This document shows, piece by piece, positions 19,017 to 28,078 of a DNA stretch of 64,000 bases. This DNA is from Rosistilla oblonga (GTDB lineage: Bacteria; Planctomycetota; Planctomycetia; Pirellulales; Pirellulaceae). How positions within the stretch are numbered: position 1 is the stretch's first letter; every line of letters starts with the position of its first letter. The position numbers and the translations under genes are program-made. The stretch spans positions 3,913,339 through 3,977,338 of the forward strand of contig NZ_CP036292.1 of assembly GCF_007751715.1 (NCBI RefSeq), read 5' to 3'. The notes beneath the pieces were generated by a model that saw only the letters and a program-made list of their open reading frames with translations, did not search any database and was not told the origin of the DNA.

Positions 19017-20408
19017 CTACGAAACAGCGGCTGCTGTAGGTTCGTTGGCATCCACCATCCGCAGCGTTCGCCAGCGACCGTGGGCAAATCGCCCCAGCAT
19101 TGCCGCGGCCATCGACATCACCCAGCAGGTCAGCATCCACCACCACCAATACAGTGGATCATTCGAATAACCTTTCCCGACCAGGCCGACGACCACCCAA
19201 GTCACGGCGACGCTGACACTCGCATAAAGCACGAACCAGGTATCCCCCGCGCCGCGGAGCGCTCCGGCGATAACGATCTGCGCCGCATCAAAAATGCAAT
19301 AGACAGCGACGAACCTCAACAAGACTTTTGCCAGTGCGATCGTCGACGCGATCGCCTCTCCTTGATTCCCTGCCAGGTACAGCGAAAGCAGCGTGTCGGG
19401 GATCAATACGTACGACGCCGCCCAGGCCGCTGAATAGCAGACGCCCAACAACGCGGCCGAAACCGCGGCCCGCGCTGCCAGCACCGGTCCCGATTCGGTC
19501 AGGTGTTTGCCAACTAAAACCGACGCCGCGATTGAGACACCGATCAAAGGCACAAACGCCGCCATATTAAAGTTGATCGCCATCGCAGTCGCCGCCAAGG
19601 CATCGGTTCCGACCTGCCCGATCTGCAATACGATCATCGCAAACCCGCCCGATTCCGCTTGGTATTGCAATCCCGCAGGAACGCCAAAGAAGAGCAACCG
19701 ACGACAAAGCACCCAATCGAAACAACGCCCAGCGGCGATCCCATATCGCTCGATATCACATCGTCGATGCATCAGCACAAAGTAGATGATCGCTTTGGCC
19801 CAAAACGAAACGCTGCTAGCGATCCCCGCTCCAACGATCCCCAACTCGGGAAAGCCGGCGTATCCGAAGATCAAGACAACGTCCAACACCAGGTTCAGGA
19901 TCGACGCGACGACGTTCACCCACATCACGATCGCCGTTCGCTCGGTGCCGCTAAAAAATCCCGCCAAAGCCGACTCTAAAACGACAGCGCTTGCACCGAC
20001 CAGCAACCACTGCAGATAGATCGTCTCCAAATCGAGAAGCGACGGGTCTTGCCCGGCCGCTATAAAGATCGACCGCGACATCGGGATCAACATCCACAGC
20101 AGCGGAGAAACCGCCAGAGTTAACCAGATCGCTTGCCAGATCAGCCGGCCGATCCGCTGCGGTTGTCCGCTGCCAGCATACTGAGCGACCATCGCGCTGG
20201 TCATCGATACGATGCCGACGGGGAAACAGGTAAGCGTCCAAAACAGGTTCCCGCCGGCCATCGAAGCCGCCATCTCGGGCTGACCGTACCACAGCAGTAG
20301 CGTCCGGTCGGAGAAGAGGGTCAGGGTGAAACACCCGGTGCTGATCATCAATGGCAGCGCGACGCGCAACACTTCGGCGATCCCCGCCGGACGATTCCAG
20401 ATATTCAT
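19017..20408 (-). CDS. MATE family efflux transporter
   Basis: 463-residue inner-membrane protein with about twelve helices, the usual size for MATE/NorM exporters that use Na+ or H+ gradients. The ATG at 20408 overlaps the stop of the rhomboid gene in ATGA. Family features include ALPLMISTGCFTLTLFSDRTLLL at the start (counted as two short segments), FPVGIVSMTSAMVAQYAGSG with the conserved Gln-Tyr-Gly-type turn, and in the second half GVSIAASVLVGKHL. Substrate unknown; lipid-flippase relatives are also possible. The overlap implies cotranslation with the rhomboid protease. Confidence 0.92.
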   Translation of the reverse strand: MNIWNRPAGIAEVLRVALPLMISTGCFTLTLFSDRTLLLWYGQPEMAASMAGGNLFWTLTCFPVGIVSMTSAMVAQYAGSGQPQRIGRLIWQAIWLTLAVSPLLWMLIPMSRSIFIAAGQDPSLLDLETIYLQWLLVGASAVVLESALAGFFSGTERTAIVMWVNVVASILNLVLDVVLIFGYAGFPELGIVGAGIASSVSFWAKAIIYFVLMHRRCDIERYGIAAGRCFDWVLCRRLLFFGVPAGLQYQAESGGFAMIVLQIGQVGTDALAATAMAINFNMAAFVPLIGVSIAASVLVGKHLTESGPVLAARAAVSAALLGVCYSAAWAASYVLIPDTLLSLYLAGNQGEAIASTIALAKVLLRFVAVYCIFDAAQIVIAGALRGAGDTWFVLYASVSVAVTWVVVGLVGKGYSNDPLYWWWWMLTCWVMSMAAAMLGRFAHGRWRTLRMVDANEPTAAAVS

Positions 20409-21361
20409 GAAGGCATTCGAGAAGCCACCGCAGCACACGCGATTCCGGTAAGAAGCCCCGCCACGTGAGCGACATTCGCTACCGAGACGCCCCCCATGGA
20501 TCCCTGAGGCAAGAGGATGAACATGAACAGAAACACCATCATCAGCATGACCGTTGATGGCGGGATCAGGTTCGGGAACGTTGGCTGCAAAATCGGGCGA
20601 ATCCACAAATAGCCGAACAGCCCGTACACCGCTCCGGAGATGCCGATCACATTCGGCGACCCGCCAAGACTTTCAGGAAACACCGATTGCAAAACGATCG
20701 CCGTCACACCGGTCAAGAAGACCAACAACGCAAACGCCCCGGGACTCTGCAGTCGCTCGATCGCGCCACCAAGAAAGAACAACGCCATCATATTGAAGCC
20801 CAAGTGCATCAGACTGCCATGCAGCAGATTGGGCGTAAAGACTCGCCAGATCTCCCCCTTTTTGATCGATGCCAGCGGATCGCCTTCGGATTCAACGTAG
20901 TCCTGCACCCCGACAAAACGTAGCGCACGGAACAATTGAGCTCCGGCATCATCGCCGCTCCGCTGGGCACCGGGATCGGTGATGAAAAACAGCACGACAC
21001 AGGTGATCACCAACCCGATAGTCAGCCGCGGTTTGCGGGTCATGAAATTGCCCGAACCAGCCCAAGCGGCACCGCCCACCTTCCGCTGCTGCTTCAAGCG
21101 ATCTTTGTTCTTCGCCTCCTGCTGCTTGCGAATCTCATCGGCTTGCTTTTGAACGTTGTATTTCGCATCGCCCGGCTGCTCGCGAAACGCGGCAAACTGA
21201 GTCCGCGCTTCGTCCAACCGATCTTCGTCGCGAATCCAAATCGCCCAGGCTTGCGGATCGCTGTGAGACGTCTCGGCCATCGCTGAGATGTCGATCGTCA
21301 ACAGATAGTCGCAGAATCGGACCGCTTCAGCTCGTTCCGTCAATTCGCCGATCTTACGCAT
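20405..21361 (-). CDS. Rhomboid family intramembrane serine protease
   Basis: 318 residues from ATG 21361. A roughly 125-residue N-terminal cytoplasmic part includes a GlpG-like alpha/beta region (AWAIWIRDEDRLDEARTQF) and a charged Lys/Gln-rich helix. Six membrane helices follow. Active-site features are intact: the HLGFNMMALFFLGG helix with the oxyanion Asn, the serine nucleophile in GISGAVYGLFG, and the base in VAHVAGLLTG. Cleaves membrane proteins within the bilayer. It is upstream of and overlaps the MATE gene. The longest open frame begins further upstream but has no good start. Confidence 0.95.
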   Translation of the reverse strand: MRKIGELTERAEAVRFCDYLLTIDISAMAETSHSDPQAWAIWIRDEDRLDEARTQFAAFREQPGDAKYNVQKQADEIRKQQEAKNKDRLKQQRKVGGAAWAGSGNFMTRKPRLTIGLVITCVVLFFITDPGAQRSGDDAGAQLFRALRFVGVQDYVESEGDPLASIKKGEIWRVFTPNLLHGSLMHLGFNMMALFFLGGAIERLQSPGAFALLVFLTGVTAIVLQSVFPESLGGSPNVIGISGAVYGLFGYLWIRPILQPTFPNLIPPSTVMLMMVFLFMFILLPQGSMGGVSVANVAHVAGLLTGIACAAVASRMPS

Positions 21362-21480
21362 GAGTCTCTTTTTCGCTGATGTTGTTCCGTGACCGAGCGA
21401 GCTGGCTGCCGCTAGCGTCAACAGTCGCCCAAAAATCGGCGACGCCTCCTCCGCTGTCAGCGCCGCTCACCGCAGAGAGA

Positions 21481-22269
21481 TCAAACTCCCTCCGCGAGCA
21501 CCTTGCGATGCATCTCTTCGCTGCTGCGGTAATAGGCTTGGCGAGTCAGCCCCTGCGCGGCCGCTTCATCGAGTACGTAGACCGCGTCGCGATGCAACTG
21601 CAACGCCGATGCTGTGTTCTGGCAAGTGACCGGGCCTTCGATCGCACCAGCAATCGCATCGGCTTTGTGTGCCCCCGTCGCCATCAACAGACATTGTCGC
21701 GATTCGAGAATCGTTCCGACGCCCATCGTGACTGCCAATCGCGGCACTTCGTCGATCGAGTCAAAGAACCGCGCGTTGTCTTGAACCGTTTCAGGCATCA
21801 AAGTTTTCAACCGCGTGCGGCTGCCCAGCGACGACCCGGGCTCGTTAAATGCGATGTGCCCGTCGCTACCGATGCCCAGCAATTGCAGGTCGATTCCCCC
21901 AGCATCCGCGATCTGTTGCTCGTAGACTTCGCCATACGCTTCATAGTCCTTCGCCAAACCGTTGGGGACGTGCGTCGCGGCTGGATCGATGTCGATGTGG
22001 TCGAACAAATTTTTCTGCATGAAGTGTCGATAGCTCTGCGGATGATCCCCCGCCAAACCAACGTATTCATCCAAGTTGAACGACTTGCACCCGGCGAAAC
22101 TGACAGTCTTCTCCCGATACATTTCGATCAGCACTTGATAGCAGGCGACCGGAGTGCCTCCCGTAGCCAACCCCAGAACCGAGTTCGGTTTCTTCTGGAT
22201 CTGTTCGACGATCAATTCGGCGCAACGTTTTGCCGCCGCAGCCGCGTCCTTCTCGATGATGATTCGCAT
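21481..22269 (-). CDS. nagB: Glucosamine-6-phosphate deaminase
   Basis: Converts glucosamine-6-phosphate to fructose-6-phosphate and ammonia. 262 residues, full length. Motifs: LGLATGGTPVACYQ (phosphate loop), FNLDEYVGL with the catalytic Asp, QLLGIGSDGHIAFNEPGSS, and the C-terminal ALQLHRDAVYVLDEAA. It starts six bases after the guaA stop, so the pair is an operon. Amino-sugar use fits an organism that handles chitin-like or sulfated glycans, though nagA is not adjacent. Confidence 0.96.
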   Translation of the reverse strand: MRIIIEKDAAAAAKRCAELIVEQIQKKPNSVLGLATGGTPVACYQVLIEMYREKTVSFAGCKSFNLDEYVGLAGDHPQSYRHFMQKNLFDHIDIDPAATHVPNGLAKDYEAYGEVYEQQIADAGGIDLQLLGIGSDGHIAFNEPGSSLGSRTRLKTLMPETVQDNARFFDSIDEVPRLAVTMGVGTILESRQCLLMATGAHKADAIAGAIEGPVTCQNTASALQLHRDAVYVLDEAAAQGLTRQAYYRSSEEMHRKVLAEGV

Positions 22270-22275
22270 GTTCTC

Positions 22276-23859
22276 TTATTCCCACTCGATCGTTGCAGGG
22301 GGCTTGCTGCTGATGTCGTAGCAAACGCGATTAACCCCCTTGACTTCATTGATGATTCGCGTGCTGATTTTGGCCAACAGGTCGTAGGGCAACCGCGACC
22401 AATCGGCTGTCATAAAGTCGTCGGTATCGACAGATCGAACCGCGACACAGTTGTCGTAGGTTCGCGCGTCGCCCATCACGCCGACGCTTTGGACCGGCAA
22501 CAGGACGGCAAACGTTTGACTCGTCTGACGGTACAATCCCGCCGCTTTGACCTCTTCGACGACGATCGCATCGGCTTCCCGAAGGACCGCCAATTTCTCT
22601 TCGGTGATTTCACCCAAACAACGAACCGCCAAACCGGGGCCCGGGAACGGGTGCCGCCAGACGAGATCCTCGGGCAATCCGAGCTCGATTCCCAAACGAC
22701 GGACTTCATCTTTGAACAGGTCGCGGAGCGGTTCGATCAATTCGAAGCCCAGCTCCTCGGGCAGTCCGCCAACGTTGTGATGCAACTTGATCGTCGCAGC
22801 CGGTCCGTCTTGAGCGGCTCCACTTTCGATCACGTCGGGATACAGAGTCCCTTGAGCCAGGAAGTGAGCCGATTCGATCTTGGTCGCTTCGGATTTGAAC
22901 GCTTCGATAAACTGGTGTCCGATTCGGCGGCGTTTCTCTTGCGGTTCGCTGATCCCTTCCAACGCTTCCATAAACTGAGGGCCAGCGTCGACGACGTGCA
23001 AATCAGCTTTAAAATGTTCGGTGAACGCTTTCACAACATCCGCTTGTTCCGCTTTTCGCAGCAGCCCATTGTCGACCAGGATGCAGGCCAACTGAGGGCC
23101 GATCGCTTTGTACAGCAATGCAGCGACGACCGACGAATCGACGCCACCGGAGAGCCCACAGATCACGCGACGGTCGCCGACGATCTCCCGAATCTGGCCG
23201 ATCGTCTCTTCGGCGAAATCGCTCAACTGCCACTTGCCCGTGCAACCGCAAACGCGAAGCACAAAGTTCCGCAGCAATTGTTTCCCCTCGGGAGTGTGCG
23301 TCACCTCGGGGTGAAACTGCAATCCGTAGACCGGCAAACTGGCGTGTTTGACTGCGGCAAAAGGACAAGTTTCGGTGCGTGCCTGAGCATGGAACATCTC
23401 TCCCACCGAAGAGACTTGATCGCCATGGCTCATCCAAACTTGCATGTTCGTCGGAAGGCCATCGAACAGGTCCGCGGCGTCGGTGACTTCGCAATGAGCC
23501 CGACCGTATTCGCGGCTTGGTGTGTGTTGTACGCTGCCGCCCAAAGCATCGCAGGCCAGCTGCATCCCGTAACAAATACCGAGCACGGGAATGCCGAGTT
23601 CGAACAACTTGGGATCGCATCGCGGCGCCCCGTCTTCGTAAACGCTCGAAGGTCCGCCCGACAAGATAATCCCTCGTGGAGCGTATTCGGCGATTCGCTC
23701 GGCCGAAATGTCGTGGCGTACGATCTGACAATAGACGTTTTGTTCGCGGACACGGCGGGCGATCAGCTGTGCGTATTGCGAACCGAAGTCGAGGACCAGG
23801 ACCCGTTCGTCCATCAGCGCCGAACTGTCCGTGATAACATCGCTTGCAGGAGTGCTCAT
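22276..23859 (-). CDS. guaA: GMP synthase (glutamine-hydrolysing)
   Basis: Makes GMP from XMP, ATP and glutamine. 527 residues from ATG 23859; a later ATG gives a 512-residue form closer to the E. coli length, so the exact start is open. Class I glutaminase domain with catalytic Cys96 in LGICYGMQ and HPEVTHT; ATP-pyrophosphatase domain with [14 protein letters not shown]; dimerisation domain ending IEWE, the classical GuaA terminus. Upstream of nagB in one operon. A long opposite-strand frame over this gene is a composition artefact. Confidence 0.97.
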   Translation of the reverse strand: MSTPASDVITDSSALMDERVLVLDFGSQYAQLIARRVREQNVYCQIVRHDISAERIAEYAPRGIILSGGPSSVYEDGAPRCDPKLFELGIPVLGICYGMQLACDALGGSVQHTPSREYGRAHCEVTDAADLFDGLPTNMQVWMSHGDQVSSVGEMFHAQARTETCPFAAVKHASLPVYGLQFHPEVTHTPEGKQLLRNFVLRVCGCTGKWQLSDFAEETIGQIREIVGDRRVICGLSGGVDSSVVAALLYKAIGPQLACILVDNGLLRKAEQADVVKAFTEHFKADLHVVDAGPQFMEALEGISEPQEKRRRIGHQFIEAFKSEATKIESAHFLAQGTLYPDVIESGAAQDGPAATIKLHHNVGGLPEELGFELIEPLRDLFKDEVRRLGIELGLPEDLVWRHPFPGPGLAVRCLGEITEEKLAVLREADAIVVEEVKAAGLYRQTSQTFAVLLPVQSVGVMGDARTYDNCVAVRSVDTDDFMTADWSRLPYDLLAKISTRIINEVKGVNRVCYDISSKPPATIEWE

Positions 23860-24061
23860 ATCGACTGGCTCACTGGCTCGGCGAACGCATCGCTGCGACC
23901 CGATCGCCGCTTGCATCGCCCGACTCCGCAGCGAACCTCTCAGCAGGAGAAAGGTCCGACAAGGCAGAGTCTCAAGAATTGGATTCAAAAACGATCCGGC
24001 AGTATAAGCCAAGCGGTTGATAAGGCCACAGGGGTGTTGCCCGGCGACCGCCGCGCCGCCG

Positions 24062-25492
24062 CTACATCAGATCCGCAAACGTATCGCTCAAATCCAAGGA
24101 ATCGCCTAATTTGGCCTGCTGGCGACGGAATTCGGCAAACAACTGCCGCATGATCGGCAGCGCCGCCGCATCGCCGGCGAGATCGTTCATCTCGTCGGGA
24201 TCTTGTTCCAGATCGTACAACCGCGCAACCTTGGCTTTCGGATAAAGGATCAGTTTATAACGCTCGGTTCGCAGGCTCCGCTGCAAATCGAGGTACGCTC
24301 CGTAGATCGCCTGCCGCGGTTGCCCCCGACCATCCAACAACGGCAGCACGCTCTGAAAATCGACATGCTGCGGCTTTTCGACGCCCGCCAATTGGAGCGT
24401 CGTCGGCATCACATCCTGCAAATAAATCGGAGCGGAGATTCGCCGCCCCGCATCGACGCCTGGAGCCACGACCATAAAGGGGACTCGCAAGCTGTGGTCG
24501 TACATATTCTGTTTCCCCATCAGACCGTGATGTCCGCACGCCAATCCATGATCGGCAGTGAAGAAGATCCAGGTGTTGTCGGCGACGCCCGACGCCTTCA
24601 GCCGTTCCAGGATCCGCCCGATTTGAGCGTCCATGTGCGTGATGATCGAATAATATTCCTGGCGATGGACTTTGACGCAGTGTTCCGTGCGCGGAAAGAT
24701 CCCCAATGCCTCATCTCGCAGCGATGGGCCCAGACCGATCGCGTCTTTGTGCGGATACAGCGGCAAGAAATCCTTGGGGACCGAGATCGAATCGACGGGA
24801 TAGCGGTCGACATATTCCTGCGGACTTTGCCGCGGATCGTGAGGCGCGTTGAAAGCGACGTACATGAAGAACGGCTTCTCCTGACCTGCAGCATCGTCGA
24901 TGAAATCGATCGCGTCGTCGCCGACCACTTCGCTCCAGTGTTTCCCTCCTTTCCAATACCCGCCAAATGTTGGATCCGAAGGCGACCACGGATCGCTGCC
25001 GTCGGCCAGCGGTCGGTTGTAACCGGTCGGCGTCTGTTGAGGCATACCGCCGCGGACGTTACGCGCGTCGTCGAACGATTTCTTCGCGTCCGCCCGAACG
25101 TGCCACTTCCCCGTCATGTAGGTCTTGTAGCCGGCTTGCTTGAGATACTCGCTCCACCATCGCCCCGCCTGGCGTTCCTGTTCGCTCTTGGCGTAGATCG
25201 CGTTGGCACTCCACACATACCGACCGCTGTTGAGCATCGTACGGCTGGCGACACAAACCGCTCCGCTCCACGATCCCATGTTAAAGCAATGCGTAAACGT
25301 GCTCCCGCGAGCTGCCAATTCGTCCAACGAAGGCGTTTGAATCTCCTCGTTTCCAAACGCACCCACCGTGTCATAAGCCTGGTCGTCAGCAAACAGGAAC
25401 AGGATGTTGGGACGTTTCGCTTCGTCAGCCGAAGCACTCGCGAAACAAGCCAACAAGGAGAACAGGACGAATAAAGGGGTTAGGCGAGCCAT
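24062..25492 (-). CDS. Secreted type I sulfatase
   Basis: 476-residue exported sulfatase of the alkaline-phosphatase fold. Signal peptide [19 protein letters not shown] after ATG 25492. Metal-binding [10 protein letters not shown] at residues 29-38; the formylglycine site is C-V-A-S-R (Cys80), a cysteine-type C-x-A-x-R signature that needs maturation by a formylglycine-generating enzyme not in this window. Further conserved parts: TGKWHV (about residue 135), [10 protein letters not shown] and [16 protein letters not shown] (about 310). Sulfatases are expanded in marine planctomycetes and desulfate algal polysaccharides. Substrate not predictable from sequence alone. Confidence 0.95.
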   Translation of the reverse strand: MARLTPLFVLFSLLACFASASADEAKRPNILFLFADDQAYDTVGAFGNEEIQTPSLDELAARGSTFTHCFNMGSWSGAVCVASRTMLNSGRYVWSANAIYAKSEQERQAGRWWSEYLKQAGYKTYMTGKWHVRADAKKSFDDARNVRGGMPQQTPTGYNRPLADGSDPWSPSDPTFGGYWKGGKHWSEVVGDDAIDFIDDAAGQEKPFFMYVAFNAPHDPRQSPQEYVDRYPVDSISVPKDFLPLYPHKDAIGLGPSLRDEALGIFPRTEHCVKVHRQEYYSIITHMDAQIGRILERLKASGVADNTWIFFTADHGLACGHHGLMGKQNMYDHSLRVPFMVVAPGVDAGRRISAPIYLQDVMPTTLQLAGVEKPQHVDFQSVLPLLDGRGQPRQAIYGAYLDLQRSLRTERYKLILYPKAKVARLYDLEQDPDEMNDLAGDAAALPIMRQLFAEFRRQQAKLGDSLDLSDTFADLM

Positions 25493-25857
25493 ATCGAACG
25501 ACAACCTCGATGAAGCGATCCGTGGACCAAGAAAGACGTGGAAGGGGAACTGCCGCCAGTATATCAAGTCGCGATCCATTACGAGCCCTCAAAGGTGCCG
25601 CGTTGCACCTTCGCGCGGTCGATCCGGCGGTAGAGCGATCGACGGGAACAGTCGTTTTTTTTGGCGTCGCGCGACCACGTAACCTAGATTGTCTTGAACT
25701 CCCAATTGGGTTGCTCTGACTTGTCCGATTCCCGACGAATCGAAAGAGCCGCCCCCACGACGATAATTCCGGTCGATCGGCTGCGTTTACCGCGGCATGA
25801 CTGGGTACACACTGACAACAACAAGCGTTCTACGCACATTGCCGCGGTGAAGCTTTC

Positions 25858-27075
25858 ATGGACAACATGCTGATGGTTATCGGGATCATTACGATCCTAG
25901 CGGTCATTGCCCAATTGATCGGTTTGGCAACCGGAACGGCAACGGCTCAACAACGCCTCCGCGCCCAGTGGCGCGAATGGTGTTCGCGTTCGAATTCACA
26001 ATTGACCAACCAAGTCGTTGCCGCAGACCGTTCGCGACCGTTTTCTCCGGCATGGTCTGGCTGGCGCAGCCTGCGCGTGATCCATACCGAAATGGTTTCC
26101 GCCGACTGCAAGACCTTCGTCTTTGCCGATCCCGATGGCTCGCCGATGCCATCGTTTGTCCCCGGCCAATTTTTGATGGTCGGCCGCGTCGATGAACCCG
26201 GCGCCGCTCCCGTTGCTGCCCGCTGCTATTCGCTCTCCGACGCTCCCTCGCCATCCCATCTGCAAATCACAGTCAAACGGATCGACAATGGCCAGGTGAG
26301 CGCTTGGTTGCACGACACGGTCTCGGTTGGCGATACCGTCCAAACACGAGCCCCCGGCGGTCGCTTTGTGCTCGATATCAAGCGGACCGATCTGGTCGTC
26401 GGGATCGCCGCAGGTGTTGGCATCACACCGATGGCCAGCATGGCGAAATATGTCACCAAGATGCAGCCGGGCCGATCGGTGATCGTCTTCCTTTCGGCGC
26501 GCGACGCAGCCCACTGCCCGATGGTCGACGAACTTCGCGAGCTCGAGCGCAACAACGCCTTCTTTACGCTGGTTGTCTTGCAGAGTCGCCCCGCACCGGG
26601 AGACCGATTCGATCTCAAGGGCCGCTTGACGATCGATATCATCTCGCGCGTCGTCGGCCAACCGATCGGCAGCTACTATCTTTGTGGTCCACCCGAATTC
26701 ATGACCAACCTCAGCGATGCCCTGATTCAATGGGGCGTGCCAGAAGACTCGGTGAGCTTCGAATCGTTCGGCGGTCCCAAACCGCAGGACGCAGTTGTCG
26801 AAGGGGAAGCCAGCAAGCCGATCCCTGTCGAGTTCCGACGCAGCGGAAAGAAGCTGGCGTTTAACGCCGCCGACGGCAACCTCTTGGATGCCGCGGAAAA
26901 AGCGGGAGTCCAAATGGACGCCGACTGTCGCGCTGGCGCTTGTGGCACCTGCCTGAAAAAGCTGATCAAGGGGAAAGTCCAATACGATCAAGCCCCTTCG
27001 TTCAGCCCGATCGACGACGATGAGTGCCTTCCATGTGTCGGGCGACCAAGCGAAGAAACAGTCGTCGACGCGTAG
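25858..27075 (+). CDS. Membrane-anchored FAD/2Fe-2S reductase (Hcr-like)
   Basis: 405-residue NAD(P)H-dependent flavin reductase. One N-terminal membrane helix (MLMVIGIITILAVIAQLIG); an FNR-type FAD domain with RCYSLSDAP (about 122-130); an NAD(P) domain with GIAAGVGITPMASM (about 182-195) and YYLCGPPEFM; and a C-terminal plant-type 2Fe-2S ferredoxin with Cys357, Cys362, Cys365 and the fourth Cys in LPCVGRP. Domain order matches NADH oxidoreductase Hcr and related monooxygenase reductases. Hybrid-cluster protein Hcp is not nearby, so the electron acceptor is unknown. The N-terminal anchor is not typical of E. coli Hcr. Confidence 0.9.
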   Translation: MDNMLMVIGIITILAVIAQLIGLATGTATAQQRLRAQWREWCSRSNSQLTNQVVAADRSRPFSPAWSGWRSLRVIHTEMVSADCKTFVFADPDGSPMPSFVPGQFLMVGRVDEPGAAPVAARCYSLSDAPSPSHLQITVKRIDNGQVSAWLHDTVSVGDTVQTRAPGGRFVLDIKRTDLVVGIAAGVGITPMASMAKYVTKMQPGRSVIVFLSARDAAHCPMVDELRELERNNAFFTLVVLQSRPAPGDRFDLKGRLTIDIISRVVGQPIGSYYLCGPPEFMTNLSDALIQWGVPEDSVSFESFGGPKPQDAVVEGEASKPIPVEFRRSGKKLAFNAADGNLLDAAEKAGVQMDADCRAGACGTCLKKLIKGKVQYDQAPSFSPIDDDECLPCVGRPSEETVVDA

Positions 27076-27105
27076 TTTCTCACGTAAACGCGGCTCGCTT
27101 TCCGC

Positions 27106-27843
27106 TTAGCTCTTCCCACCGCCAAGCGAATAGATTTTCAGGTCGTCGACGACGACGTTGCGTTTCACCGCGAGACGCAACATCCGCTTGGTCGGGTGAG
27201 CGATCCCGGGCGATGAAAACGAAGCGATCTCTTTGCCATCGATCGAAACGCTTAACGTGTCGCTAACGATCGTCGCCACGGCGTGATACCACTTGCCTGT
27301 CTCCAGCTTATTGGCGACCCGTTTTGTCTTCGTCTTAAGCATCTTCTGCTGCTCGGCCGGCAGCGTTCCGGCTTTGCGTTGCGTGCGAATCTTCAAATCC
27401 ATCACGCCAGTTTTTAGATCGGTGATCGCAACTGCTTTCGTCCCGATATCGACACGGCAAAGGTGCCCCGCCCAGACCTCTTTGAACTTCAGATCCGCAA
27501 AGTTCAACCCTAGCGAATCCCGATCGTCTTCGAGCATGAACTTCACGTCGACGCGGCCGTCGCGAAACTCAGCCGGCTGAACGACCGAGACGCCATGATC
27601 GGCCGTCTCATGGATGTAGATGTACATCGCTCCATCGCGGAGGTCGACCTGTTTGTTGCCACCGGCTCGCGCTTTGCTGTTGGTCTTCCAACCGTTGCCA
27701 ACCTCATCGGTCTGTTCCTGCGACTCGTTTCTCTGGAAATCGTCTTCGAAGATCAACGTCGCGGTCTCTTCCGCCATCACCGAACCGCTGAACGAAACGC
27801 ACACCGTGGCACAAAGCGACGCAATCAATGAACGCAGCAACAT
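27106..27843 (-). CDS. Secreted beta-sandwich protein of unknown function
   Basis: 245 residues with a signal peptide (LIASLCATVCVSFSGSVMA) and a beta-rich mature part. FEDDFQRNE at the start, the WYHAVATIVSDTLSVSIDGK strand near residue 205, and a closing VVVDDLKIYSL resemble concanavalin/LamG or DUF1080-like glycan-binding domains, but I cannot name a family. Convergent with the reductase gene, 30 bases away. A carbohydrate-binding or modifying role is a guess from fold pattern and from neighbouring sulfatase and DUF1080 genes. Confidence 0.8.
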   Translation of the reverse strand: MLLRSLIASLCATVCVSFSGSVMAEETATLIFEDDFQRNESQEQTDEVGNGWKTNSKARAGGNKQVDLRDGAMYIYIHETADHGVSVVQPAEFRDGRVDVKFMLEDDRDSLGLNFADLKFKEVWAGHLCRVDIGTKAVAITDLKTGVMDLKIRTQRKAGTLPAEQQKMLKTKTKRVANKLETGKWYHAVATIVSDTLSVSIDGKEIASFSSPGIAHPTKRMLRLAVKRNVVVDDLKIYSLGGGKS

Positions 27844-28078
27844 GAGCAGACTTTCTGTGTTGGGATGAGAGAAACAACGAAACCGGAATCGAGTTTGGAT
27901 ACGTCTGGCTTATCAAGAGCTAACCGATCGACGGACCGCGATGGACCATAAAACTTATCCCGACGACAAAATCAGCCACTCCGATGGATGCAAACCGTCG
28001 CCGCGGCCAGCTGCAAAAACGCTGGCTTCACGCACCTCGAAAACGCGGATAATCCCTGACGCAGACGCCAACCACCGC

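Noticed and set aside
21379-24153. 924-codon plus-strand open frame
   Set aside because: It lies antisense to nagB and guaA, whose motifs are complete on the minus strand. Its predicted product has no recognisable domain and is a GC-skew artefact.
24203-25474. 423-codon plus-strand open frame over the sulfatase
   Set aside because: The sulfatase motifs are on the minus strand; no known domain in this frame.
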